The position numbers and the translations under genes are program-made. A stretch of DNA of 64,000 bases from UBA6107 sp034430175 (GTDB taxonomy: Bacteria; Chloroflexota; Anaerolineae; Anaerolineales; Anaerolineaceae), in the NCBI GenBank assembly GCA_034430175.1, contig DAOUFI010000022.1, forward strand, positions 174,803 through 238,802, written 5' to 3'. Shown here piece after piece: positions 8,132 through 16,918 of this stretch. The notes beneath the pieces are model-generated. The model had not been told where the DNA came from and did no database searches. It saw nothing but the letters and a program-made list of their open reading frames with translations. Positions within the stretch are counted from its first letter, which is position 1, and each line of letters starts with the position of its first letter.

Positions 8132-9223
8132 TCAGCCCTCATTCCTTGAATAGCGATAGTAAGCCGAGCAGGCGCCTTCCGATGAGACCATGGTGGCACC
8201 TAAGGGGTTTTCTGGTGTGCAAAGAGTTCCAAAAGCCGGACATTGTGGTGGCTTGGCGATTCCTTGTAGCACTTTACCAGCGATACAAATTTCGGATTCA
8301 TGGGTCTGGATCGCGCCAACGTCAAAACGCTTCTCCGCGTCGAAATCAGCAAATTCGGGGCGTAAACGCCAGCCACTGTCAGGGATAAGCCCAATCCCAC
8401 GCCAATTGCGATCACAGACCTCGAATGTCTTTGACAAAATGGCTTGAGCGGGTTTATTACCCTCGTAGGAAACGACGCGTTTATATCCGTTCTGGACTTC
8501 ATGAGTGCCCGCTTCAAGTTGTTTGACAGTCAAATAAACACCGTTCAACAAATCGATCGGTTCAAAACCAGTCACAGTGATAGGAATTCTGTATTTTTCG
8601 GCAATTGGAGGATATTCCCAGTATCCCATGACCGAGCAGACATGACCAGCTGCCAGAAATCCCTGTACACGATTGGTGGGAGAACCCAAGATAGCATGCA
8701 TGGCGGGGGGAACGGTAACCTGGGAGACAAGGATGGAAAAGTTCTTCAGCCCAAGGGCTTTTGCCTGGATTACACTCATGGCATTGGCCGGTCCAGTGGT
8801 TTCAAAGCCAATGGCAAAGAAGACAACCTGCTTATCGGGATTTTGCTGTGCGATCTTGACAGCGTCCATGGGCGAGTAGACCACACGTATCTGCCCCCCG
8901 GAAGCGCGAACAGAGAACAGGTCTCGACCAGACCCCGGAACTCGCAGCATATCCCCAAAGGAGCAGAAGATCACATTCGGTTGCGAAGCGATTGCAAGTG
9001 CTTTATCGACCAACTCAAGCGAGGTGACGCAGACCGGGCAACCGGGGCCATGTACCAACTCGATCTCTTGGGGAAGCATGCGGTCAATACCATTCTGCAT
9101 GATCGAATGGGTTTGACCACCGCAAATTTCCATGATCACCCAAGGGCGAGTGGTGATTCGTTCGAGCTCTCTAAGGAGATTGTGGGTTAATTCCGAATCG
9201 CGGAATTCATCCAGGTATTTCAT
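8132..9223 (-). CDS. hypD: Hydrogenase maturation protein HypD
   Basis: A 363-residue HypD with the iron/[4Fe-4S]-binding signature: 'EICGGQTH', 'HGPGCPVCVT', 'GFETT', a GH(V)C segment and the C-terminal cluster of cysteines ('GACSAYYRY'). HypD with HypC holds the Fe while CN and CO ligands are attached. The ATG at 9223 (M-K-Y-L-D-E-F) is chosen because HypD proteins begin here; a longer in-frame extension to 9358 would overlap hypC entirely. The gene begins 7 bp after the hypC stop. Confidence 0.96.
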   Translation of the reverse strand: MKYLDEFRDSELTHNLLRELERITTRPWVIMEICGGQTHSIMQNGIDRMLPQEIELVHGPGCPVCVTSLELVDKALAIASQPNVIFCSFGDMLRVPGSGRDLFSVRASGGQIRVVYSPMDAVKIAQQNPDKQVVFFAIGFETTGPANAMSVIQAKALGLKNFSILVSQVTVPPAMHAILGSPTNRVQGFLAAGHVCSVMGYWEYPPIAEKYRIPITVTGFEPIDLLNGVYLTVKQLEAGTHEVQNGYKRVVSYEGNKPAQAILSKTFEVCDRNWRGIGLIPDSGWRLRPEFADFDAEKRFDVGAIQTHESEICIAGKVLQGIAKPPQCPAFGTLCTPENPLGATMVSSEGACSAYYRYSRNEG

Positions 9224-9230
9224 GAGAGAG

Positions 9231-9491
9231 TCACCTGGTTTCCTCGTCGTCTGCCAGTTCAGCTTCGACATCTCCGAGCGCTCGCAAGGCGTCAAGCGTC
9301 TCAGCGGCCTCTTCTTCGCTGAGGATATTAAGGGCAAATCCGGCATGGACGATGACATAGTTCCCTAATTGCGCTTCTGGAATGGCTTCCAGACAGACTT
9401 CGCGAATGACGCCGCCAAAATCCACTTTCCCCATCAAACTACCGGGGGTGGGAGTGATCTCAATGATCTTTCCAGGAACTGCAAGGCACAT
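9231..9491 (-). CDS. hypC: Hydrogenase maturation chaperone HypC
   Basis: An 86-residue HypC/HupF protein beginning MCLAVPGKI; Cys2 is the residue that carries the Fe(CN)2CO unit and contacts the large-subunit precursor. The acidic C-terminus (about 20 residues rich in Glu/Asp) is longer than minimal HypC. It lies between hypF (8 bp gap) and hypD. Confidence 0.96.
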   Translation of the reverse strand: MCLAVPGKIIEITPTPGSLMGKVDFGGVIREVCLEAIPEAQLGNYVIVHAGFALNILSEEEAAETLDALRALGDVEAELADDEETR

Positions 9492-9499
9492 ATCTACCT

Positions 9500-11788
9500 C
9501 TAATATGATATTTGTTTATTCGCGATCATCACCTGACCCAGACTGATACCACCATCATTGGTAGGCACCTGTCTGTGGATGAGTGGATGAAAGCCTTCCT
9601 GACGCAACAGCGCCAGGGTTTTAGTCAGTAGTGTCATATTTTGCCACACCCCGCCAGAGAGCGCAACTGTCTCGAGTGAGGTTTCACTGCGAATCTGTTT
9701 ACAAAGTTCAACAGAGAGTCGAGCCAAACCGTTATGGAATCGGGCAGAAATGGCCGTTTGGGGAATGCTACTTGACCAATCCTGAAGGATTTGTTCCAGT
9801 AAGGGTTTGATGAGGATGGTATCGCCATCGAATGGGATCGTGTATGCGTCTGGTTCGGAAGGATCACAGATAGCCTCCAATTCAATGGCTGCCTGACCTT
9901 CATAGGTAGCAGCTTGACGAATACCGATCATGGCGGAAACCGCGTCGAACAGGCGGCCCATGCTTGTGGTCAACGGCGTATTGATCTTGTGCTCAATTTG
10001 CGAGCGAAGAACGGTTCGTTCTTCGTAGCATAGAGAAGTGGCTGGTGCCAGGGTTTCAGGATAATCCAACCCGGAAGCCAGTAGATATGCCAACGCGATC
10101 TTGGATGGATGACGGATGGCTGAGTCTCCACCAGGCAAGGGTAATTCGCTCAAGTGGAAGCGGCGTGAGAACGCGCGATAATTGCCGATCAATACCTCGC
10201 CCCCCCAGATGACGTTGTCTAGTCCCAGACCAGTTCCATCAAAGGTGAGACCAATGACTGACTCATCTGAATCCCACCCATTATCGACCAGGCAAGCTGC
10301 CAGGTGCGCGTGATGGTGTTGCACTCGGATAAGTGGCAGGGCAAGAGCTTCAGATCGCTCGACCGCGTATTTTGAGGAGAGGTAATCAGGATGTAAGTCG
10401 GCAGCGATTAATTCAGGGGTGATTCGGAAGAGATTCTTGAAATGCTCGATACCGGTTTCAAATGAATTCAGGGTTTCGTAATTCTCGAGATCGCCAATGT
10501 GATGGCTGAGGAAGGCTTGCGATTCACGGGTCAGGCAGAAAGTGTTCTTTAACTCAGCGCCGCAGGCGAGAATCTGGTGTAGCGACGTAGGGAGAGGAAT
10601 ACTCTGAGGCGCGTAACCGCGCGAACGGCGGATGGGGTAGAGTTGACCTTCAAAAACCCGGGTCACCGAATCGTCCACGCGCATGTGGATGGGGCGATTG
10701 TTCATCAAGAAACCATCAGCGATCCCTGATAGACGTTGAATTGCCTCATTGTCGACAAAGGCGACTGGTTCTTCACTCAAATTTCCGCTTGTCATGACGA
10801 AGACCTCAGGGAACCCCGGCTCGGGTTCGAGCAACAAGAAGTGAAGAGGAGTATAGGGGAGCATGAACCCTAAAGATGACTGACCCGGAGCGACGCCTTC
10901 AGCCAGGGTAATCCCGGCTTTTTTTCGCAGCAACACGATCGGATGCTGGGGTGAGGTCAGTAGATTTTCCTCAGCGGCTGAGATTTCGCAATATTTGCGG
11001 ATGATCTCGAGCGAAAACGCCATCAGAGCAAATGGTTTGTCGCTGCGTTTTTTGCGTGAGCGCAGGTTATCCACAGCGATGGAATTTGAGGCATCGCATG
11101 CCAGGTGGAAACCGCCAAGACCCTTAACCGCAAGGATCTTGCCTGCGTGTAGCCACGCGCGAGATTGTTGAATAGCCGTCTCCTTTTCAGCGAGATGTTT
11201 TCCGCCGGATTCGAGCCAAACTTGAGGTCCACAATCAGGGCAGGCAACCGGCTGCGCGTGGAAACGTCGGTCGCGGGGATCCTCGTATTCACGACGGCAA
11301 TTCTTGCATAACGAAAATCCGGCCATGGTTGTTTTTGGGCGATCGTAGGGAATGTCACGGATGATCGAGAAGCGGGGGCCACAGTTAGTGCAGTTGATGA
11401 ACGGGTATCGGTAACGGCGGTCTTGCTGGTCGAACATTTCGCGCTGGCAATCGGGGCAAATACTCATATCTGGGGAAATGGGCACGAAGTTGCCTGATTC
11501 TTCCAGGCTTGCAAGGATGGTAAACGAGTCAAAGTGATCGACTGGAATGATCTCAGTTATCACAGAGTCAATTCTGGCCAGGGGAGGGGCGTTAAGGCGT
11601 ATCTCGGCAATGAATTTATCAATGTCTGATTTGTCGCCATTAACGGTAATTTCCACACCGCTGGATGAATTGCGTACCCAGCCGGTGAGGTGATGATTCT
11701 CTGCCAGATTGAATATGAATGGACGGAAACCGACTCCCTGGACTATCCCCTTTATTTTTATGAACTGGCCTGTGAATCCTTCGGTCAT
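9500..11788 (-). CDS. hypF: Carbamoyltransferase HypF
   Basis: A 762-residue HypF with all four parts in order: acylphosphatase-like domain (~8-95, 'GIVQGVGFRPF'), two CxxC-type zinc fingers (~105-190), a YrdC-like adenylylation domain (~200-390, 'KGLGGFHLACDA', 'SGNLSEEP') and a Kae1-like carbamoyltransferase domain with the HHHAH metal motif. It makes carbamoyl-AMP from carbamoyl phosphate and transfers the carbamoyl group to HypE. Its ATG overlaps the hypB stop by 4 bp. Confidence 0.97.
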   Translation of the reverse strand: MTEGFTGQFIKIKGIVQGVGFRPFIFNLAENHHLTGWVRNSSSGVEITVNGDKSDIDKFIAEIRLNAPPLARIDSVITEIIPVDHFDSFTILASLEESGNFVPISPDMSICPDCQREMFDQQDRRYRYPFINCTNCGPRFSIIRDIPYDRPKTTMAGFSLCKNCRREYEDPRDRRFHAQPVACPDCGPQVWLESGGKHLAEKETAIQQSRAWLHAGKILAVKGLGGFHLACDASNSIAVDNLRSRKKRSDKPFALMAFSLEIIRKYCEISAAEENLLTSPQHPIVLLRKKAGITLAEGVAPGQSSLGFMLPYTPLHFLLLEPEPGFPEVFVMTSGNLSEEPVAFVDNEAIQRLSGIADGFLMNNRPIHMRVDDSVTRVFEGQLYPIRRSRGYAPQSIPLPTSLHQILACGAELKNTFCLTRESQAFLSHHIGDLENYETLNSFETGIEHFKNLFRITPELIAADLHPDYLSSKYAVERSEALALPLIRVQHHHAHLAACLVDNGWDSDESVIGLTFDGTGLGLDNVIWGGEVLIGNYRAFSRRFHLSELPLPGGDSAIRHPSKIALAYLLASGLDYPETLAPATSLCYEERTVLRSQIEHKINTPLTTSMGRLFDAVSAMIGIRQAATYEGQAAIELEAICDPSEPDAYTIPFDGDTILIKPLLEQILQDWSSSIPQTAISARFHNGLARLSVELCKQIRSETSLETVALSGGVWQNMTLLTKTLALLRQEGFHPLIHRQVPTNDGGISLGQVMIANKQISY

Positions 11789-12459
11789 TTCCCCTGCTTG
11801 TAGTTGGATACAGTCCCTTTTAACCAGGCGATCCAGGCATCGAAACCTTCTCCGGTGCGACAGGAGACCGGAAAGGTTGTCAAGCCAGGATTTAACATCT
11901 CTACACCCTTGCGGAAATAATCAATGTTGTATTCCACGTAGGGCATGAGGTCGGTTTTATTAATGATTAACACGTCCAGGCCGCGATAGATATTAGGATA
12001 TTTGTAGGGCTTATCGTCGCCTTCGGGAACACTGGCAATGAGCAGGTTAATATGGGTTCCCAAGTACCAGGCTGCCGGGCAGATAAGATTGCCGACGTTT
12101 TCCACGATCAACACGTCGATATCTTTGAGTGGCATCTGCTGTAGACCATCACTAAGCATGGAAGCTTCGAGGTGACAGTCACCGCCGGTATTAATCTGGA
12201 TGGCGGGCATGCCTGCTTTGATGATCTTATCAGCGTCGATGGTCACCGGAGCGGTGTCGCCTTCAATCACGCCCAGAGTCAGGTCTTTTTGAAGATGGTT
12301 GATAGTCTGCAGGATGAAGCTGGTTTTCCCGGCGCCAGGTGAAGCCATGATATTGATCGAAAAGACCTGGTTGGCATCCAACAGCGCGCGGTTAAGGTTG
12401 GCCATACGATCGTTGGCGCGCAAGATTTTTTCAACGACCGGGACTTTGATAGGGCTCAT
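11785..12459 (-). CDS. hypB: Hydrogenase nickel incorporation GTPase HypB
   Basis: A 224-residue SIMIBI-class GTPase: P-loop 'ASPGAGKTS', a metal-binding 'GGDCHLE' segment, 'ENVGNL' and 'NKTDL' guanine-specificity motif. The N-terminal His-rich nickel-storage stretch and the CxxCGC motif of enterobacterial HypB are absent, so nickel must come from a partner such as HypA or a SlyD-like protein. It overlaps hypA and hypF by 4 bp at each end, a tight operon. Confidence 0.97.
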   Translation of the reverse strand: MSPIKVPVVEKILRANDRMANLNRALLDANQVFSINIMASPGAGKTSFILQTINHLQKDLTLGVIEGDTAPVTIDADKIIKAGMPAIQINTGGDCHLEASMLSDGLQQMPLKDIDVLIVENVGNLICPAAWYLGTHINLLIASVPEGDDKPYKYPNIYRGLDVLIINKTDLMPYVEYNIDYFRKGVEMLNPGLTTFPVSCRTGEGFDAWIAWLKGTVSNYKQGK

Positions 12460-12812
12460 TTAGTATCCTCTTTTTCGATTTCGATGCTGTCCAAATAGAA
12501 TTCTTCTCCCCGGGTAATGATCACATTGTAGCCTTTGCAATTGGGGCAGGGACGTAATTCCTGTTCGATGTCGTACTCAGTTTGACAATCCTGGCATTTG
12601 AGAGTAGCTGGAATGCGGTTAAAAACAAGTTTCGCGCCTTCGCATATGGTGTTTTCGCTGATTGTATCCCAGTAGAATTGAACCGAGTCGTCAACAATAC
12701 TGGAGAGTTTCCCGATCATGAGATTGATCGAAGTCACTTTTGACGCGCCAGCCTTTTTGGCGTTCTCCAGGGCTATATCCAGAATACCTTCAGTAACTGA
12801 TAGTTCATGCAT
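12456..12812 (-). CDS. hypA: Hydrogenase nickel metallochaperone HypA
   Basis: A 118-residue HypA. The start MHEL at 12812 is set by the conserved nickel ligand His2; an upstream in-frame start would add 20 unrelated residues. A zinc ribbon of two CxxC pairs (about residues 73-93) is present. It delivers nickel to the hydrogenase large subunit with HypB. A TATAAT box lies only 7 nt before this ATG and no Shine-Dalgarno sequence is seen, so the hypABFCDE transcript may be leaderless. Confidence 0.95.
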   Translation of the reverse strand: MHELSVTEGILDIALENAKKAGASKVTSINLMIGKLSSIVDDSVQFYWDTISENTICEGAKLVFNRIPATLKCQDCQTEYDIEQELRPCPNCKGYNVIITRGEEFYLDSIEIEKEDTK

Positions 12813-12819
12813 GGCATGT

Positions 12820-12825
12820 ATTATA
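12820..12825 (-). promoter_or_regulatory. -10 box immediately upstream of hypA
   Basis: TATAAT on the minus strand, 7 nt before the hypA ATG. Transcription from it would begin at or next to the start codon. No convincing -35 at 16-18 bp was found. It lies just downstream of the terminator at 12865-12888, which supports an independent hyp promoter. Confidence 0.5.
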
Positions 12826-12864
12826 AACTTATTCGGACAAATTATGGGTGAATAAGAGAGAAAA

Positions 12865-12888
12865 AATCTCAACTTTTTAGTTGAGATT
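12865..12888 (-). terminator. Rho-independent terminator after the cyclic-nucleotide-domain gene
   Basis: A perfect 10-bp stem (12865-12874 with 12879-12888), 4-nt loop, followed on the minus strand by a run of six T. The stem overlaps the last codons and stop of the upstream gene (stop at 12877-12879). It separates that gene from hypA. Confidence 0.85.
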
Positions 12889-13365
12889 AGGATGATTTTC
12901 TTTGACGATCAGATTCATCAGTTGCAATCGCGTAGTGAGAAATGACCTCGCAGCCACGTTGGCAATCCGACGGTAAATAAAAAAACCGATATCGTGGTCT
13001 TCATCACAAAGAGGAATCAGAATGCGTGAATCCAAGCGAATAAGGCGACAGAAGGTGACTGTGGTAACCGTGCCTGTGCGTTGACGCACAATTGGGGTCA
13101 GCGCTGACCAACCGCATATATCCAGGGGAGCCAGATGGCTGGTTTCAACCTGACCATAAGAGGGGACATAAACCTCAACACGCATGTCCCCTTCGAGAAG
13201 GATGTAAGTATAGTCAAGAGAGTTTCCTTCGGTGATTAGTTCCACGCCGGCTTCGACGTCGATGATCGATGCTGCCGTCGCCAACCTGGCAAGCTGGAAG
13301 GGTTTCAGATCCAAAAAGATGGGTACGTTTTTTAGTATTGAGATAATGTCCTGATTTTTAGTCAT
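12877..13365 (-). CDS. Cyclic-nucleotide-binding-domain protein without DNA-binding domain
   Basis: About 162 residues containing one CRP-type cNMP-binding beta-roll (~10-125, with the 'ITEGNSLDYTYILLEG' strand pair) and a short helical tail. There is no helix-turn-helix, so it is not a CRP/FNR activator. The usual phosphate-binding cassette arginine region is replaced by 'LDICGWSAL', so cyclic nucleotide binding is uncertain. The ATG at 13365 is preferred; an upstream start at 13398 is possible. It follows the FNT transporter gene, and may regulate or sense for transporter or hydrogenase. Its gene end forms a terminator hairpin. Confidence 0.75.
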   Translation of the reverse strand: MTKNQDIISILKNVPIFLDLKPFQLARLATAASIIDVEAGVELITEGNSLDYTYILLEGDMRVEVYVPSYGQVETSHLAPLDICGWSALTPIVRQRTGTVTTVTFCRLIRLDSRILIPLCDEDHDIGFFIYRRIANVAARSFLTTRLQLMNLIVKENHPNLN

Positions 13366-13473
13366 CAATATAAATTTTCCTGATAGTTGTTTAGACAAGA
13401 GAATAACAGATTTCGTCCAAGTTGATTAGTGCTTATCATCACCCAGATATATGTGCGTGTCACAATGTTCTGG

Positions 13474-14331
13474 TTACTTTTTTTCTCTTTTCGTAACAGG
13501 GAATAAGAGAGCATATATCCCCCCGACAAAACCAGCACCGCCAAGTATATTGCCAATTGTCACAGGGATCAAGTTCTTTATAAAGAAACTTGTCCAGGAG
13601 AGAGATGTCAGATCTAATCCGGTACTCTCCGCAAATGATGGATCGAATGCTTTAATAAACAATGCCACTGGTAGTATATACATATTGGCCACACTGTGTT
13701 CGAAACCGGCAGCGATGAACGCAGTGATGGGAAAGATGATTGAAAGGATTTTCCCACTCGTGGTTCGTGAGCTATATGCTAACCAGACAGCCAGACAAAC
13801 AAGAATATTGCAGAGAATTCCCAACACAAGTGCCTGGATGAATGAATAATGTACTTTCACATTTGCTAGGTTAAGCATCGTCTTTCCCAACTCACCACTC
13901 GAAGCTGTGTAAGTATGGGTTAAGAATACCAGAATGGCGATCAGCAATGAACCGATAAAGTTTCCAAAGTAAACGATCACCCAATTACGCATCATCTTTC
14001 CAAAAGTAATCTTACGATTTACCCAAGAAATGAACATCAAGTTATTTCCGGTGAACAATTCGGCGCCACCTATCACAACCAGGATCAAGCCGAGTGAGAA
14101 GGTAAGCCCAGCCATAACCTTCATGAAACCATATGGCCATGAGTCGACCATACCCGTGATTGAAATCGTTGCAAAGACAGCTCCGAAGGCGATATATGAC
14201 CCTGCGAGGATAGACAAAAGAATTGTGGAACCTAAACCTAACGATGCTTTCTTTTCGCCTATTTCGCAGGCTTTGACAGCGATCTCTTGAGGAGAAAGTA
14301 AATCAATTTTTATCTGATCATCCTGTGACAT
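13474..14331 (-). CDS. Formate/nitrite transporter (FNT) family channel
   Basis: A 285-residue membrane protein with six predicted helices and FNT signatures: 'GSYIAFGAVF' in helix 1, 'GAELFTGNNL' in the first re-entrant region and 'FEHSVANMY' carrying the central pore histidine. The family passes formate, nitrite or hydrosulfide with protons. Placed between the hydrogenase maturation protease and the hyp genes, a role in formate export or uptake coupled to fermentation is likely; nitrite cannot be excluded. No formate dehydrogenase or pyruvate-formate lyase gene is in the window. Confidence 0.88.
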   Translation of the reverse strand: MSQDDQIKIDLLSPQEIAVKACEIGEKKASLGLGSTILLSILAGSYIAFGAVFATISITGMVDSWPYGFMKVMAGLTFSLGLILVVIGGAELFTGNNLMFISWVNRKITFGKMMRNWVIVYFGNFIGSLLIAILVFLTHTYTASSGELGKTMLNLANVKVHYSFIQALVLGILCNILVCLAVWLAYSSRTTSGKILSIIFPITAFIAAGFEHSVANMYILPVALFIKAFDPSFAESTGLDLTSLSWTSFFIKNLIPVTIGNILGGAGFVGGIYALLFPVTKREKK

Positions 14332-14353
14332 GGTTTTTTACCTCCTTAAATAC

Positions 14354-14833
14354 CTAATCTCCCAACCAGTCTATGATCTGCTGTGCGGCCTCCGGAACCA
14401 ATTCTTGAGTACGCTGTGAGAGTTCGCGGGTGAATTTGAACTCATACCCTCGAATCGAGACCAGAAGCGAGTCGGGGTGTCTTTTATTAATCACATCACA
14501 TAATGATAGCAGTGTTGAGGGAGTAAGGTGATGGGTGAATGGCGAAGACTGATACTCTGATGAAACAACCTCTCGATGGATTTCTTCAGGCACATTACCG
14601 GTGTGAGCATCAATAAAAACCACTCGCTCGTATTTTCCAAGATCGTCAGCCATCTCAGGTAGTAATTGAAGCTGAAATTGGAATTCAAGGTCACCAAAAA
14701 CCATCGGGAAATCATCCTCGATCATTCCTGGAGTGTAGATTCCAGATTGCTGCATGACCTGCAGCAAAACATGCCAAGCCACACCGTCATCTTGGCGGTC
14801 GATATTTCCATAGCCAATGATCAAAGTTTTCAA
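14354..14833 (-). CDS. Hydrogenase maturation protease
   Basis: About 159 residues of the HycI/HyaD/HoxW endopeptidase family: N-terminal 'IIGYGNIDRQDDGVAWH' with the nickel-sensing Asp after GN, and a central 'FIDAHTG' with metal-binding Asp/His. It cleaves the C-terminal extension of the large subunit after nickel is inserted. A TTG at 14833, with AAAGG 8 nt upstream, gives the family's usual short N-terminus; the longer in-frame start at 14863 lies inside a terminator hairpin and is rejected. The gene follows the large-subunit gene across that terminator. Confidence 0.85.
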   Translation of the reverse strand: MKTLIIGYGNIDRQDDGVAWHVLLQVMQQSGIYTPGMIEDDFPMVFGDLEFQFQLQLLPEMADDLGKYERVVFIDAHTGNVPEEIHREVVSSEYQSSPFTHHLTPSTLLSLCDVINKRHPDSLLVSIRGYEFKFTRELSQRTQELVPEAAQQIIDWLGD

Positions 14834-14849
14834 ACATGATCCTTTCAAA

Positions 14850-14883
14850 AAAAGCGATGCCATATTGACTCGGCATCGCTTTT
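14850..14883 (-). terminator. Terminator after the [NiFe] large-subunit gene
   Basis: A 12-bp perfect stem (14850-14861 with 14872-14883) with a 10-nt loop, followed on the minus strand by seven T. It ends the nine-gene structural operon 23 bp after the large-subunit stop and precedes the maturation protease gene, so protease expression depends on read-through or another promoter. Confidence 0.9.
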
Positions 14884-14905
14884 TAATCAGTGTGTTTACC
14901 TTTAC

Positions 14906-16333
14906 CTAGTTGCGAGTCACCGTCTTGATGAGTTTACCATCAGAATCTTCAAATTCGAGGGCGATCGGCATTTGACCGACAGCATGGGTCGAGCAGGAGA
15001 GGCAGGGATCGTGGGCACGGATGGCGGCTTCAACGCGATTCAGTTGGCCTTCTGTGACATCTGAGCTTGTGATGTAGGTCTTGGCGACACTATCGACAGC
15101 TTCACTCATGGCCCAGTTATTATGGCCTGTGGAAACGATAAGGTTGACTTTCTCGATTTGACCTGTCTCTTTGGCCCAATAGTGATGAATAAGGGTACCG
15201 CGTGGGGCTTCGATCACTCCCACACCTTCGGGTTGCGGATTGTGGCAGGTGTTGAGGATGTCAGTGCTGAGGATATCGGGATCATCCAACAGGATTTTTA
15301 CTTGCTCGGCTGCGTAGAGTGTTTCGATGAGACGAGCATAGTGGTAATAAAGAGTATTTTCTACTGGTTTGCCACCATTGAGCGCTTTGAATTTCTTCAA
15401 TTCCTCGTTGGCGAGTGGGGTGGAAATGCGGTCAGAGTTATTGCAACGCCCGAGCGGACCGACACGATAGACGCCTTGCGGATAGCCAAGTTTCTTGTAA
15501 TAGGGGAACTTTAGATAGGACCAGTCCTCTACGTGTTCTGCGATGTAATCAAGGTAATGGCTGGGCTCAAATTTCTCGAGTTCCTTGCCATCACGTCCGA
15601 TCAGGCGAATCATTCCATCATACAATTCGAGAGTGTTACCATCTTTGACCAGACCGAAGTAGCCGGTGGGGAAGACTGCGAATTTATTAATGTCTTCCAT
15701 GTTCTTTTCAGCCCAATCCTTCATAATTGAGAGACCGAGCTGGATGGTCTTGATGGATTCGTCATAACCAGCGAGTATATTGGCGCGTTCTTCTTTAGAG
15801 AGCGCTTTGTTGACACCGCCGGGAACTGCGAAGACCGGGTGAATGCGACGACCGCCGACGGTGTGAATGATCTCCTGACCCCATTTGCGCAGCATGACTG
15901 CCTTGACAGTAAGGTCAGCATTGGCTGCCAGCAACCCGGCCACGTTACGGGTGGCAGGATCGCAGTCAAAACCGAGCAGCAGGTCGGGGCCGGCAAGTTC
16001 GAAGAAATGCATGCCATGAGATTGGACGATCTGACCCATGTGCATCAACTCGCGCAGCAAAGCAGCCGGACGCGGCGGTTTGGCGCCCATGATGGCGTCG
16101 CCAGCTTTGGCAGAAGCCAGATGGTGGCTGACCGGGCAAATGCCGCAAATACGCGGGGTGATGAGCGGCATTTCAAAGACCATTCGTCCTTCGCAGAATT
16201 TTTCAAATCCACGAAACTCGTTGACATGCAGGTAGGCATGATCGACTTTACCGGCATCGTTCATGCGGATGGTGACCTTGGCGTGACCCTCGATACGGGT
16301 CACGGGTTCAATCGTAATTTTTTGTGCAACCAT
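14906..16333 (-). CDS. [NiFe] hydrogenase large subunit (group 3-type, HoxH/MvhA/HydL-like)
   Basis: A 475-residue catalytic subunit. The nickel ligands are all present: RICGIC at 61-66 (C63, C66) followed by PVSHH, and DPCLSCSTH near 442-450 (C444, C447). A 25-residue tail after His450 is the extension removed by the maturation protease. The two-histidine 'SHHLASAKA' context and lack of a twin-arginine partner point to a cytoplasmic group 3 enzyme. It cleaves or makes H2. It starts 15 bp after the small-subunit gene and is the last gene of the operon before a strong terminator. Confidence 0.95.
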   Translation of the reverse strand: MVAQKITIEPVTRIEGHAKVTIRMNDAGKVDHAYLHVNEFRGFEKFCEGRMVFEMPLITPRICGICPVSHHLASAKAGDAIMGAKPPRPAALLRELMHMGQIVQSHGMHFFELAGPDLLLGFDCDPATRNVAGLLAANADLTVKAVMLRKWGQEIIHTVGGRRIHPVFAVPGGVNKALSKEERANILAGYDESIKTIQLGLSIMKDWAEKNMEDINKFAVFPTGYFGLVKDGNTLELYDGMIRLIGRDGKELEKFEPSHYLDYIAEHVEDWSYLKFPYYKKLGYPQGVYRVGPLGRCNNSDRISTPLANEELKKFKALNGGKPVENTLYYHYARLIETLYAAEQVKILLDDPDILSTDILNTCHNPQPEGVGVIEAPRGTLIHHYWAKETGQIEKVNLIVSTGHNNWAMSEAVDSVAKTYITSSDVTEGQLNRVEAAIRAHDPCLSCSTHAVGQMPIALEFEDSDGKLIKTVTRN

Positions 16334-16348
16334 TATTAACCTCCTCGC

Positions 16349-16891
16349 CTAATGCCAGTGCAGTTTGTCATCTTTGATCTCAGGAATACGACCCTGAGCC
16401 AATTCGGCAAGCACATAGAAGATTGTGTCAGCATCGGGCGGGCAACCCGGAACGAAAACATCCACGGGGACAACTTCACTCACTGCCTGTACTTTTTGTG
16501 GAGAAGCCAGTTCTGGATCGCTGGGGATCTTACCGCTATCATCAGTACTTTCTGTTTCGACGTATGCGCGTTTGAGCGATTCTTCGATGGTGAAGAAGTT
16601 GCGCATGGCCGGAACGCCACCAAACACAGCGCAATCGCCTAGAGCTACCAATATTTTGCAGCGTTTTCGCATTCGTTCGGCAACTTCCACATTGTATGAG
16701 TTATTGATTCCGCCTTCCAGAACGCCAACATCGACACCTGTCGCGTCAGGTTCCTTCAAGTCAGTGATGGGTGATGATCTCAAATCGGCCAGTTCGAGCA
16801 CTTTCGCGATCCGTTCGTCCATGTCGAGGAGCGACATGTGACAACCGGCGCAGCCAGCCAACCAATCTGATGAGACTTTTGGTTTTGCCAT
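16349..16891 (-). CDS. [NiFe] hydrogenase small subunit (HoxY/HydS-like)
   Basis: A 180-residue small subunit with the four cysteines of the proximal [4Fe-4S] cluster (C14, C17, C87, C150) and no further clusters or Tat signal, as in cytoplasmic bidirectional hydrogenases. It passes electrons between the Ni-Fe site and the Fe-S hub protein encoded just upstream. GGAG-type ribosome site before its ATG; 27 bp after the hub gene. Confidence 0.94.
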   Translation of the reverse strand: MAKPKVSSDWLAGCAGCHMSLLDMDERIAKVLELADLRSSPITDLKEPDATGVDVGVLEGGINNSYNVEVAERMRKRCKILVALGDCAVFGGVPAMRNFFTIEESLKRAYVETESTDDSGKIPSDPELASPQKVQAVSEVVPVDVFVPGCPPDADTIFYVLAELAQGRIPEIKDDKLHWH

Positions 16892-16918
16892 TTTCTCTCC
16901 TTAATCGTAATACGATCG

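Noticed and set aside
8444..9190. 248-codon plus-strand frame inside hypD
   Set aside because: Antisense to a certain gene, no ribosome site and no recognisable domain.
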